Below are positions 1 through 4,961 of a stretch of 6,695 nucleotides of DNA, one piece after another (positions within the stretch are counted from its first letter, which is position 1; each line of letters opens with the position of its first letter). Where the stretch lies: positions 1-6,695 of the forward strand of contig DAOVLE010000258.1 of NCBI GenBank assembly GCA_030631415.1. The letters are read 5' to 3'. Position numbers and translations under genes: made by a program. The notes beneath the pieces are model-generated. The model was not told the origin of the DNA, did no database searches, and saw only the letters and a list, made by a program, of their open reading frames with translations. This stretch comes from JAAEQG01 sp023133475 (lineage in GTDB: Bacteria; Planctomycetota; Phycisphaerae; UBA1845).

Positions 1-46
1 AAGAATCGAACCATCATGTTTATTACCTCAACGTAATGAATAATCC

Positions 47-187
47 GCGCTAGGCCCGGCATTTATGCCGGGTAAACGAGGCCTCATCCCGCCCCCTTTC
101 CCCTCCCCCGCCGCCGTAGGCGGCGGGGGAAGAGACAGGAATTATTACTCCGTTCTTTCAACCCGGCATAAATGCCGGGCCTAGCGC
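47..187. repeat. Perfect 27-bp inverted repeat pair around a GC-rich hairpin
   Basis: Positions 47-73 and 161-187 are exact reverse complements over 27 bp. Each arm is itself a palindrome: CCCGGCAT, a 2-nt loop and ATGCCGGG (55-72 and 162-179). Each arm carries CTAG at the outer foot of its hairpin. The arrangement resembles a bacterial interspersed mosaic element, meaning two REP-like units in opposite orientation. The sequence differs from the GTAG-headed repeats elsewhere in the window, so I treat it as a separate class. No gene is visible in the enclosed segment. Confidence 0.8.
104..130. repeat. GC-rich hairpin, 12-bp perfect stem with 3-nt loop
   Basis: Positions 104-115 (TCCCCCGCCGCC) pair exactly with 119-130 around the loop GTA. 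The hairpin sits inside the 27-bp inverted repeat pair. It could act as a strong RNA or DNA hairpin, but no U-tract follows, so a classical intrinsic terminator is not supported. Confidence 0.7.
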
Positions 188-274
188 AGAGGAACACGAT
201 CCTCTGCTACAGAAATCAACTCTGCGGTCTCTGCGTGCTCTGCGGTAAATCATCCAGGCTATGAGCCCAGAGTT

Positions 275-331
275 GTAGGGCGGGTTCTACCCGCCTTCTT
301 CGCATGGCGCGGCGGGTGGAACCCGCCCTAC
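275..331. repeat. REP-like inverted pair (BIME-like), class A
   Basis: Positions 275-295 and 311-331 are 21-bp arms that are reverse complements with one mismatch (C-T-A against C-C-A in the middle), separated by a 15-nt loop. Each arm begins at its outer end with GTAG and then has an imperfect palindrome with a GGCGGGT/ACCCGCC stem. The same design recurs at 4161-4217, where the loop is related in reverse orientation (both contain TTCTT next to the arm). This is the layout known for REP doublets in enterobacteria and pseudomonads. Confidence 0.8.
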
Positions 332-342
332 GCATGCTGATT

Positions 343-383
343 GGTGGGTTCCACCTCGCTCCGCGAGGTTCCACCCACCCTAC
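343..383 (-). repeat. REP-like long variant (41 bp), class A
   Basis: Read on the minus strand this is GTAG followed by a longer imperfect palindrome. GGTGGGT and ACCCACC form the outer stem, and an inner stem surrounds CGCGGAGCG. It is identical over all 41 bases to the copy at 2114-2154, which lies in the opposite orientation. It starts 5 bp past the stop codon of the prepilin-like gene, with its GTAG end nearest the gene. Confidence 0.85.
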
Positions 384-388
384 GTCTG

Positions 389-1135
389 CTACAGCCCAGG
401 CGGTGGCGGTGGTGGTGGCGGAGGAGGTGCCAGGGAAGCACCCCAGCCCGGTGCCGTCGCCGGGGCCCACCAGTTCCTCTTGCCCGAAACCCACGTCTCC
501 TCAATGCCCAGGCCGGCTGCATGCCCGTCGGCGAACAGATAGTTCGCCCTACTGCCCTGATGACGGTTGATCGCCACCTGGCGCTTCGGCGGGATCATTT
601 GAAACTTCTCCGGGTGAATATGGTCCACGCCCATCAGCGAACTTGCCGATTCCGCAACAACGATCGTGTAACAGGGTGAGCGGATGCGGGTCATGTTGTC
701 GCAGTAGGGAGTCGGCTGCTTGACGATCAGGTAGTTCAGCCCGTAGCTGCTCCAACGCCGCTCGTCGAGGTCAGCCTTTTGCTCATCGGAAAGACGGTCC
801 CAATCCAGGCTGTTCCAGGCCACGAACTTCTCGCCTTGATCCTTCGGGCAGCGGTACAAAAGCGAGGTGTCCACATAGTCAGCCAAGACGTTAAGCCACC
901 AGTTCCGCGGATCAGGATCGCCACCGTGGCCGCCGCTGGAAGGAAGGCGATCCTGGTGCTCGGCACAGTATTCCTGCATCGCCAGCCCGATCTGGTGGCA
1001 GTTGTTCAGGCAAACAGCCTGCCTGGCTTGCTCGCGTGCCCCTTTGAGGCTGGGCATCAGAATCGCAAGCAACAAGGCAATGATCGACACCACAACAAGC
1101 AACTCGACCAGAGTGAAGGATTTATGTTTTTGCAT
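389..1135 (-). CDS. Prepilin-like protein with H-Xn-DG motif and poly-proline tail
   Basis: This 248-residue protein has a type IV prepilin N-terminus. FTLVE (residues 7-11) is followed by a hydrophobic helix to about residue 29, and Glu11 is the conserved +5 glutamate. The residue before the presumed cleavage site is Ser6, not the usual Gly. The helix is followed by CLNNCHQIGLAMQEY, which matches the usual start of large planctomycete pseudopilins. A CPKD motif (96-99) and RHQGSRANYLFADGH (191-205) follow; the latter is the prepilin-associated H-X9-DG region, but with ten residues between His192 and Asp203. The C-terminus ends in ten consecutive prolines (237-246) and then Gly-Leu. The start ATG has AAGGA 9 nt upstream (1145-1149). 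The protein is expected to be processed by a prepilin peptidase and to act in a type II secretion or pilus-like system, but no other component is encoded here. The PEP-CTERM gene lies 87 bp upstream on the same strand, so co-transcription is possible. I am sure of the class, not of the role. Confidence 0.9.
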   Translation of the reverse strand: MQKHKSFTLVELLVVVSIIALLLAILMPSLKGAREQARQAVCLNNCHQIGLAMQEYCAEHQDRLPSSGGHGGDPDPRNWWLNVLADYVDTSLLYRCPKDQGEKFVAWNSLDWDRLSDEQKADLDERRWSSYGLNYLIVKQPTPYCDNMTRIRSPCYTIVVAESASSLMGVDHIHPEKFQMIPPKRQVAINRHQGSRANYLFADGHAAGLGIEETWVSGKRNWWAPATAPGWGASLAPPPPPPPPPPGL

Positions 1136-1144
1136 ATTGTAAGT

Positions 1145-1149
1145 TCCTT
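1145..1149 (-). promoter_or_regulatory. Ribosome binding site of the prepilin-like gene
   Basis: AAGGA on the minus strand lies 9 nt before the ATG at 1135. It supports that start over internal alternatives. Confidence 0.5.
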
Positions 1150-1197
1150 AACTTTCTGCCTTGCGTATGGATGGGCAAGTGACATCTTAGCCAGGAA

Positions 1198-1218
1198 GGC
1201 GGGTAGAACCCGCCCTAC
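1198..1218 (-). repeat. REP-like single copy, class A
   Basis: On the minus strand this reads GTAG and then GGCGGGTTCTACCCGCC. It begins 4 bp past the TGA stop of the PEP-CTERM gene, with GTAG nearest the gene. It is a lone copy with no inverted partner nearby. It could fold at the 3' end of the message, but there is no U-tract. Confidence 0.8.
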
Positions 1219-1222
1219 AATT

Positions 1223-2092
1223 TCACGGCAGAAAACGCCGCCGCAGAATCACCACGGCGCCCAACACCAGCAGGCCTGCCGTCGCCGGTTCCGGTATGGC
1301 CTCGAAACGAAAGACAAAATCATCCGAAGGATCATAAAGACCGCCGGCATCGTAGGCACTGAAGGTTGCGGTCACCGGGTCGCCTCCCTCGGCACTGCCG
1401 TCGGCTGGCAGGTAGAAATAAAAGCCCATGTGCTCGTGAATGCCCCAGGCATTGGGCGGCTCGGTCGCGTCCCCGAGGAACACCTTTTGCAGCGAGTGCT
1501 CGTCGCCGTCGTGCTCGAAGAAGTAGTTCGAGCCCTGCTTCATGAAGAAGTTGTCGTCAACCACACTCGCCCCCTCACGCACCAGCCGGATGTCCCATTG
1601 AGGGGCCGACTCCGGGTCGCCGGTGTCCGCCAGGTTCCACGCCCCTTGAGGGCCGTGGGCTGAGTGCCAGCCGTCCAGGTGTATGGTTCCGTTCGGGTCC
1701 CCGTAGCCCTCCGCGGCACTGTACTTGAAACTACAGATGTACCGCTTCAGGCCCGTCTGCGGATCGTTGTTCTTGTAGATTGGTTGGCCGAACGGGTCTT
1801 CCTCCGGAACCAGCTTCAGGAACGGCACACCCGGTTGAGTCGGATCGTCGCCCCACACAGGCCAGCCGGGTGTGGGAGCAATGGCATGGGCTGGCGGCAG
1901 TGAGTAAAACCACAGCTTGGTGTCGTCGGTAGTGATCGGGTCCACATAGCCTTCGCCGGGGTTGCCCCAATCGGCGGGGCGCCAAGTCGGGTTCTTGCCG
2001 ATGTGCGTATGGGCCAGCGGGCAATCCGCCCGGGCCTGATTGATCAAAAACATGGAAACAGCAACAGCTAAAATCGCAATAACTCTCCGCAT
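1223..2092 (-). CDS. Exported PEP-CTERM protein with conserved His motifs
   Basis: This 289-residue protein is predicted to be exported. Residues 1-22 form a signal peptide (Arg2-Arg3, a hydrophobic core, then ARA before Asp23). The C-terminus is a PEP-CTERM sorting tail: Pro-Glu-Pro at 267-269, a hydrophobic helix at about 270-283 and RRR at 284-286. Such tails are processed by an exosortase, which is not encoded here. The mature part contains HTHIG (28-32) followed by NPTWRPADWG, then HLDGWHSAHGPQGAWNL (138-154) and WGIHEHMGFYFYL (216-228). These His-rich stretches look strongly conserved in style and could bind a metal, but I cannot name the family or a reaction. I chose ATG 2092 because GGAGG lies 11 nt upstream (2104-2108) and the signal peptide begins directly there. 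A longer frame starting at 2203 adds only repeat-derived peptide (from 2114-2154). A REP-like copy begins 4 bp after the stop. The upstream neighbour also encodes an exported His-rich protein. Confidence 0.88.
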   Translation of the reverse strand: MRRVIAILAVAVSMFLINQARADCPLAHTHIGKNPTWRPADWGNPGEGYVDPITTDDTKLWFYSLPPAHAIAPTPGWPVWGDDPTQPGVPFLKLVPEEDPFGQPIYKNNDPQTGLKRYICSFKYSAAEGYGDPNGTIHLDGWHSAHGPQGAWNLADTGDPESAPQWDIRLVREGASVVDDNFFMKQGSNYFFEHDGDEHSLQKVFLGDATEPPNAWGIHEHMGFYFYLPADGSAEGGDPVTATFSAYDAGGLYDPSDDFVFRFEAIPEPATAGLLVLGAVVILRRRFLP

Positions 2093-2103
2093 TCTGAATT
2101 TGT

Positions 2104-2108
2104 CCTCC
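2104..2108 (-). promoter_or_regulatory. Ribosome binding site fixing the PEP-CTERM gene start
   Basis: GGAGG on the minus strand lies 11 nt upstream of ATG 2092. The spacing is long but acceptable. It argues against the in-frame start at 2203, which would translate through the REP-like repeat. Confidence 0.5.
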
Positions 2109-2113
2109 AATTC

Positions 2114-2154
2114 GTAGGGTGGGTGGAACCTCGCGGAGCGAGGTGGAACCCACC
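2114..2154 (+). repeat. REP-like long variant (41 bp), class A
   Basis: GTAG followed by the long imperfect palindrome, identical over 41 bp to the reverse complement of 343-383. It lies 21 bp upstream of the PEP-CTERM start, inside the likely 5' untranslated region, so it may affect expression of that gene. Confidence 0.85.
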
Positions 2155-2185
2155 AACCCATTTGTCCTCTCAAATTCGTAATTTC

Positions 2186-2200
2186 GTAAGTGAAACTTAC
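2186..2200. promoter_or_regulatory. Small palindrome upstream of the PEP-CTERM gene
   Basis: GTAAGT, a 3-nt spacer GAA and ACTTAC form a perfect 6-bp dyad about 95 bp upstream of the PEP-CTERM start. It could be an operator or a small hairpin. I recognise no regulator for it. Confidence 0.3.
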
Positions 2201-2312
2201 CAACCCACCATTGATTTCTTCGCGCCGCGCGCAAATTGGTCACGGGGCGGTTGTAGCCACCGGTCGTTTCTCTGGCAGCAACCGAAGGCCGCGATGGGAA
2301 ATAGCACCGGTT

Positions 2313-2333
2313 GGTGGGTTCCACCCACCCTAC
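2313..2333 (-). repeat. REP-like single copy, class A
   Basis: On the minus strand: GTAG and then GGTGGGTGGAACCCACC. It starts 12 bp past the TAA stop of the His/Cys-rich gene, again with GTAG toward the gene. It is a short form of the 41-bp variant and lacks the inner stem. Confidence 0.8.
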
Positions 2334-2345
2334 GTACGATACTTT

Positions 2346-2648
2346 TTATGGCTTTACGGTGTCGCCAAGCGGCGGAGGTGCCCGAGGAATCCGTGGGCTG
2401 AATTGGGCTAGGTGATGAGGCCTGTGTTCTGGTGGCGGCAACTCCGTGACGAACCTGCCATCGATGCTCAGGCATACCATGCCCGGTTCGTCAAGCGTTG
2501 CCGACGCTCCCGTAGTCAATTGGTAACAGGTTGGGCAGTTGTCGCAAGAATGGCCGGCGTGGGCGGTGCGGACATGGTGCTGGTGGGCAACCCCCGTCGA
2601 AACCAGGAGGAAACACGTCAAACTCAGAATGGAGGTGAATGTCCGCAT
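2346..2648 (-). CDS. Small exported His/Cys-rich protein
   Basis: This 100-residue protein belongs to no family I can name. Residues 1-21 form a signal peptide (Arg2, a hydrophobic core at about 7-17, cleavage likely after Gly-Val-Ala). The mature N-terminus is dense in metal-ligand residues: His22, 24, 25, 30 and 33, then Cys35, 38 and 41 in a C-X2-C-X2-C pattern (HSCDNCPTCYQL). A further Cys lies in GMVCLSIDG, and a His/Pro-rich stretch (PPPEHRPHH) follows. The C-terminal third is proline-rich and looks disordered. ATG 2648 puts the signal peptide directly at the N-terminus. An in-frame ATG at 2675 would overlap the predicted promoter. No Shine-Dalgarno sequence is visible. A periplasmic or surface metal-binding role is an inference from composition. 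The promoter dyad upstream and the His motifs of the downstream PEP-CTERM protein fit this, but the 253-bp gap between the two genes means they may not share a transcript. Confidence 0.65.
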   Translation of the reverse strand: MRTFTSILSLTCFLLVSTGVAHQHHVRTAHAGHSCDNCPTCYQLTTGASATLDEPGMVCLSIDGRFVTELPPPEHRPHHLAQFSPRIPRAPPPLGDTVKP

Positions 2649-2675
2649 GACTGTTAATACTAAATAATACCGCAT

Positions 2676-2705
2676 CTATTAGACCACTATCGGTCTTTCT
2701 GTCAA
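2676..2705 (-). promoter_or_regulatory. Promoter with operator-like dyad for the His/Cys-rich gene
   Basis: The minus strand carries TTGACA (2705-2700), a perfect -35, then 18 bp, then TAATAG (2681-2676) as a weak -10. The spacer holds a dyad, AGACC-GATAGT-GGTCT (2696-2681). A dyad between -35 and -10 with a slightly long spacer is the layout used by MerR-family activators, and AGACC/GGTCT half sites also occur in TetR-family operators. The regulator cannot be decided from this sequence. The start at 2648 would have a leader of about 20 nt. Confidence 0.5.
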
Positions 2706-2770
2706 GCTCCTTCGGCAGAATCTCCATGTGAGATTCGCCCGGATAATTCACCGCCGAGAGGAACGGGGGG

Positions 2771-2906
2771 AAAATTGAAAATGAAAAATGTGGGGTTGGC
2801 GACGTTGCTCAGTTTAGACTCTTCCCTCTTTATCCTCATCTCTTCTCGCTCTTCTCTGCGCTCTCTGCGTCTCTGCGTTCATGAATTATCCAGGTTTAGC
2901 GGCGAC
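2771..2906 (+). repeat. Class B repeat module, diverged copy
   Basis: This copy follows the order of the module at 6472-6636: an A-rich TGAAAATGAAAAATG tract, GTGGGGTTGGCGACGTTGC, GACTCTTCCCTCTTTATCCT, the pyrimidine-rich TCTTCTCGCTCTTCTCTGCG, ATTATCCAGG and TTTAGCGGCGAC. It has many substitutions and small gaps, so it appears older than the pair flanking the glycosyltransferase gene. Confidence 0.75.
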
Positions 2907-2960
2907 CCGGAGGGGAGCGCGGAGCGGGGAGAATTGAGAATGGAAGTGGTATCAGGACAA

Positions 2961-3008
2961 GTTCTACCCGCCACGCGATGCCACAACGGCGGGTGAAACC
3001 CGCCCTAC
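2961..3008. repeat. REP-like inverted pair with one arm truncated, class A
   Basis: The right arm (2988-3008, minus orientation) is complete, ending CCCTAC, the reverse of GTAGGG. The left arm (2961-2972) keeps only GTTCTACCCGCC and has lost its GTAG head. The locus at 4962-5010 resembles this one with the right arm removed. Confidence 0.7.
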
Positions 3009-3070
3009 TGACAGAATGGAAAATGCTGACTTGGCGACGTTTTTAGTTTTTCGCGCTCCACGCTCCTCTT

Positions 3071-3120
3071 CTACACGCTCCCCTTCGGGTCGCCGCTAAA
3101 CGCTGCGGACTTGTCGCCGC
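3071..3120 (-). repeat. Class B tail fragment, inverse of window end
   Basis: These 50 bases are the reverse complement of 6646-6695 with a single mismatch. They contain two TAGCGGCGAC-type units and GAAGGGGAGCGTGTAG on the minus strand. The match continues up to the last base of the window and may go beyond it. Confidence 0.8.
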
Positions 3121-3179
3121 CAAATACCCCGACGCCGTTGCGATCGCCCACATTCTCAATTCATCACGTTTCCCATCAC

Positions 3180-3225
3180 CCCATTTTCCATTTTTCATTT
3201 TCAATTTTCAATTGTCCCCATTCTT
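3180..3225. repeat. Pyrimidine-rich CATTTTC-type tract
   Basis: A run of imperfect 7-base units (CCATTTT, CATTTTC, CAATTTT) resembles the A-rich end of the class B modules in reverse. It lies about 30 bp upstream of the LOG promoter and has no coding signal. Confidence 0.5.
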
Positions 3226-3256
3226 CTCAGCGTTTTTGTGCAAGGTTTTTGCTTGG

Positions 3257-3286
3257 TTGCAGTTCAAGACTACGCTGGGGTATAAT
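3257..3286 (+). promoter_or_regulatory. Predicted promoter of the LOG-family gene
   Basis: A perfect TATAAT (3281-3286) lies 18 bp downstream of TTGCAG (3257-3262), a weak -35. Transcription would start near 3293. This gives a leader of about 73 nt to ATG 3366 and makes the in-frame ATG at 3285, which overlaps the -10 box, unlikely as a start. Confidence 0.5.
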
Positions 3287-3365
3287 GGATGATTCGCGTT
3301 CCGGCGTTGGCCTCTGTGGCGGCGTCTGGATTCTGGAACGCCCAGTGACGGAAGAAGAACAACAG

Positions 3366-4151
3366 ATGAGCGAACATGGGAACCCTGGCGTAGTGGCTAC
3401 TCCGACGTCAGTCGCGGAGACTTGGCGAGTATTTCGCATTATGGCTGAGTTTGTTGACGGGTTTGACGTTATGGGTCGCGTCGGCCCTGCGATCTCCATC
3501 TTCGGATCGTCCCGGGCCGACCCGAAAGATCAGTTTTATTTGAAAGCAGAAGAACTGGGGGCGGGTTTGGCCCGTGACAACTTCGCGGTGATCACCGGCG
3601 GCGGCCCCGGGATCATGGAGGCTGCCAACAAGGGGGCTATCGAAGCCGGTGGGACCAGCATCGGGCTCAACATCGCCCTTCCCGAGGAGCAGGAACCAAA
3701 CGATTATCAAAACCTCTCCCTCAGCTTCCACTATTTCTTCTGCCGTAAGATGATTTTCCTGAAATACGCCGCGGGTTATGTCTGTTTTCCCGGCGGATTC
3801 GGGACCATGGACGAGTTCTTCGAAGCCATGACCCTGATCCAAACCGGCAAAACGGAGAAGTTCCCGGTAATCCTGGTGGGTTCGTCGTTCTGGAATCCTC
3901 TGGTCAAATGGATGAAGACTTACCAGTTGGAAACCCACGGCTGGATTTCCCCCGAGGACATGGACCTGTTCACCGTCACCGACGAGGTGGACTGGATTCC
4001 CGAGTTCATCGCCGAGCAGTACCGCAAGAGCCTCGAACAGGTCCCACCGGAGCAACCACGCGGGAGTGGTTGGGACGACATAACGGCAGAAGGGACGGTT
4101 AGTGGTCTCGACGTCCGACCACGGCGGAAGCGGCCCCCCCAGTCTAAATGA
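3366..4151 (+). CDS. LOG-family protein (TIGR00730-type Rossmann fold)
   Basis: This 261-residue protein carries the family signatures. SIFGSSRA (44-51) opens the Rossmann-like fold, GGGPGIMEAANKGA (78-91) forms the phosphate-binding loop, Arg127-Lys128 follow a conserved aromatic stretch, and PGGFGTMDE (142-150) is the PGGxGTxxE active-site motif. Family members hydrolyse nucleoside 5'-monophosphates, best known as cytokinin riboside monophosphate phosphoribohydrolases. Many were annotated as lysine decarboxylases in error. At 261 residues it is longer than the plant-like form of about 190. The extra N-terminal helix (TWRVFRIMAEFVDGFDVM) and a basic, low-complexity C-terminus (RPRRKRPP) account for the difference. 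The substrate in this organism is unknown. ATG 3366 has GGAAG 11 nt upstream and a promoter at the right distance. An open frame extends back to 3111, but that part translates repeats and overlaps the promoter. The gene converges on the methyltransferase gene across an inverted repeat. It appears to be a single-gene unit. Confidence 0.9.
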   Translation: MSEHGNPGVVATPTSVAETWRVFRIMAEFVDGFDVMGRVGPAISIFGSSRADPKDQFYLKAEELGAGLARDNFAVITGGGPGIMEAANKGAIEAGGTSIGLNIALPEEQEPNDYQNLSLSFHYFFCRKMIFLKYAAGYVCFPGGFGTMDEFFEAMTLIQTGKTEKFPVILVGSSFWNPLVKWMKTYQLETHGWISPEDMDLFTVTDEVDWIPEFIAEQYRKSLEQVPPEQPRGSGWDDITAEGTVSGLDVRPRRKRPPQSK

Positions 4152-4160
4152 TCCCCCATT

Positions 4161-4217
4161 GTAGGGCGGGTTCCACCCGCCGCACCGGAGCAAGAAGGCG
4201 GGTGGAACCCGCCCTAC
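4161..4217. terminator. Perfect REP-like inverted pair between convergent genes
   Basis: The 21-bp arms 4161-4181 and 4197-4217 are exact reverse complements around a 15-nt loop, each with GTAG at the outer foot. The pair lies 9 bp after the LOG stop and overlaps the end of the methyltransferase gene, whose TAG stop is part of the GTAG of the right arm. A stem this long between convergent genes could terminate or stabilise both transcripts. No U-tract is present, so this is an inference. It is also a class A repeat related to 275-331. Confidence 0.6.
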
Positions 4218-4864
4218 GTCTCCGGATTGAAGCGCCAGTGCCTTGCATGGGCTGGTGGAAGGTTGAGCAGAACGGTTTCGCGGCTGAACTGATGACAGTC
4301 AATGTGCCGATCGAGTAACGCCGATACCCTTCGGATACGTTTGCGTCTGCGCCCGAGAGCCAGAGTGTGGTTCAGCCTGCGCAGGCCCACATACTCGAAG
4401 TAGCTAAAGATGCCCCCGGGCTTGAGGTTGCGCCGGATCGAGTCCAGAATCGCCTCCACCAATGTCGGTTCAAAGGCTGTAAACGGCAAGCCGGAGATAA
4501 TGAAATCGTAGTCCTGGGTGTCCCGGATGTCCTGGGCGGGGCATCGCAGCAGGCGAATGCGCCCTTCGCGGTGAGCCTGCTGGAGCGGCGGTTTGGAGAG
4601 CAACCTCGATTCGATGGTGTCGGCAAAGTTGTCTTTGATTTCGCAGATGTCCAGATGGTCATTCGGGTTCAGCAGGTGGGCGATGCGCCGGGTGATTCGC
4701 CCGGTGCCAGCCCCCACCTCCAGCACCCGCGAGCCGCGGGTCCGATTGGCAAATGGGCGGATCAACGCGGTAGCAAGGCTCCGCGAACTCGGGGCAACCG
4801 CCCCCACCACCGAGGGATCGCGGAGGTACGACCTGAAGAATCGCAAGGTCTCGACCACAAACAT
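4214..4864 (-). CDS. SAM-dependent methyltransferase, phospholipid N-methyltransferase-like
   Basis: This 216-residue protein resembles the bacterial phospholipid N-methyltransferase group (COG3963 type, related to rRNA adenine dimethylases). It begins with LRFFRSYLRDP and GAVAPSSRSLA (21-31), which is typical of that group. Motif I is VLEVGAGTGRIT (47-58), binding S-adenosylmethionine. DICEIKDNF supplies the acidic residue after strand 2. ISGLPF (123-128) stands at the motif IV position, and NLKPGGIFSYFEY follows. Methylation of phosphatidylethanolamine, or of a similar small lipid or molecule, at the inner membrane is likely. The substrate is not proven. I chose ATG 4864 because the family begins close to this point. 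ATG 4906 and TTG 4960 are in-frame alternatives that add 14 and 32 residues without family motifs. No clear Shine-Dalgarno sequence is seen. The stop codon TAG is part of a REP-like repeat. The last codons (RHWRFNPET) precede the repeat directly, so the native end may have been altered by its insertion. Confidence 0.83.
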   Translation of the reverse strand: MFVVETLRFFRSYLRDPSVVGAVAPSSRSLATALIRPFANRTRGSRVLEVGAGTGRITRRIAHLLNPNDHLDICEIKDNFADTIESRLLSKPPLQQAHREGRIRLLRCPAQDIRDTQDYDFIISGLPFTAFEPTLVEAILDSIRRNLKPGGIFSYFEYVGLRRLNHTLALGRRRKRIRRVSALLDRHIDCHQFSRETVLLNLPPAHARHWRFNPET

Positions 4865-4961
4865 AAACCAACCCCGCGCCAAGCGATGCTCGACCAATAT
4901 CAACATGCTAACCCCAGCTTTAACGATTGACAAGCTCCCAAGCCAGGGTCCGGCAAACAAT

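Larger units (their letters stand above)
188..388. other. Non-coding intergenic stretch made of repeats
   Basis: I find no credible gene in the first 388 bases. Short open frames here run through the palindromes and have no motifs. Positions 220-258 (CTCTGCGGTCTCTGCGTGCT and onward to ATCCAGG) are a degenerate fragment of the longer class B module seen at 2771-2906 and 6472-6636. The class A repeats at 275-383 fill most of the rest. Confidence 0.55.
2098..2180. repeat. Direct repeats of about 20 bp flanking a REP-like element
   Basis: Positions 2098-2116 and 2160-2180 share ATTTGTCCTC and AATTCGTA, differing only between these blocks (C against TCA). They flank the palindrome at 2114-2154 and look like a duplicated target or a slipped duplication associated with the arrival of the element. 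Confidence 0.6.
2649..3365. other. Gene-free region of about 700 bp, mostly repeat modules
   Basis: No credible gene lies here. In order it holds the promoter and dyad of the leftward gene, a class B module (2771-2906), a truncated REP-like pair (2961-3008), a 50-bp fragment (3071-3120) that is the inverse of the last 50 bases of the window, a pyrimidine-rich CATTTTC-type tract (3180-3225) and the promoter of the LOG gene. Open frames crossing it translate repeats. Confidence 0.6.

Noticed and set aside
22..37. ATTAC-N6-GTAAT dyad as an operator
   Set aside because: The stem is only 5 bp, AT-rich, and no gene within view could be controlled by it.
779..1663. Long plus-strand open frame (294 codons)
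   Set aside because: It lies opposite the prepilin-like and PEP-CTERM genes, crosses their intergenic repeat and has no domain motifs. The minus-strand genes have clear signals.
2491..2751. Minus-strand open frame (86 codons) overlapping the His/Cys-rich gene
   Set aside because: Its start runs through the TTGACA and dyad region, and the rest is an alternative frame of a gene with a clear signal peptide.
3111..3365. N-terminal extension of the LOG gene
   Set aside because: It translates repeat sequence and a pyrimidine tract, and it overlaps the predicted promoter with a perfect TATAAT at 3281-3286.
3408..4193. Long minus-strand open frame (261 codons)
   Set aside because: It is opposite the LOG gene, whose active-site motifs are intact, and begins inside a REP-like repeat. 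It is a GC-driven shadow frame.
4367..4930. Plus-strand open frame (187 codons)
   Set aside because: It is antisense to the methyltransferase gene, which has a complete SAM-binding motif.
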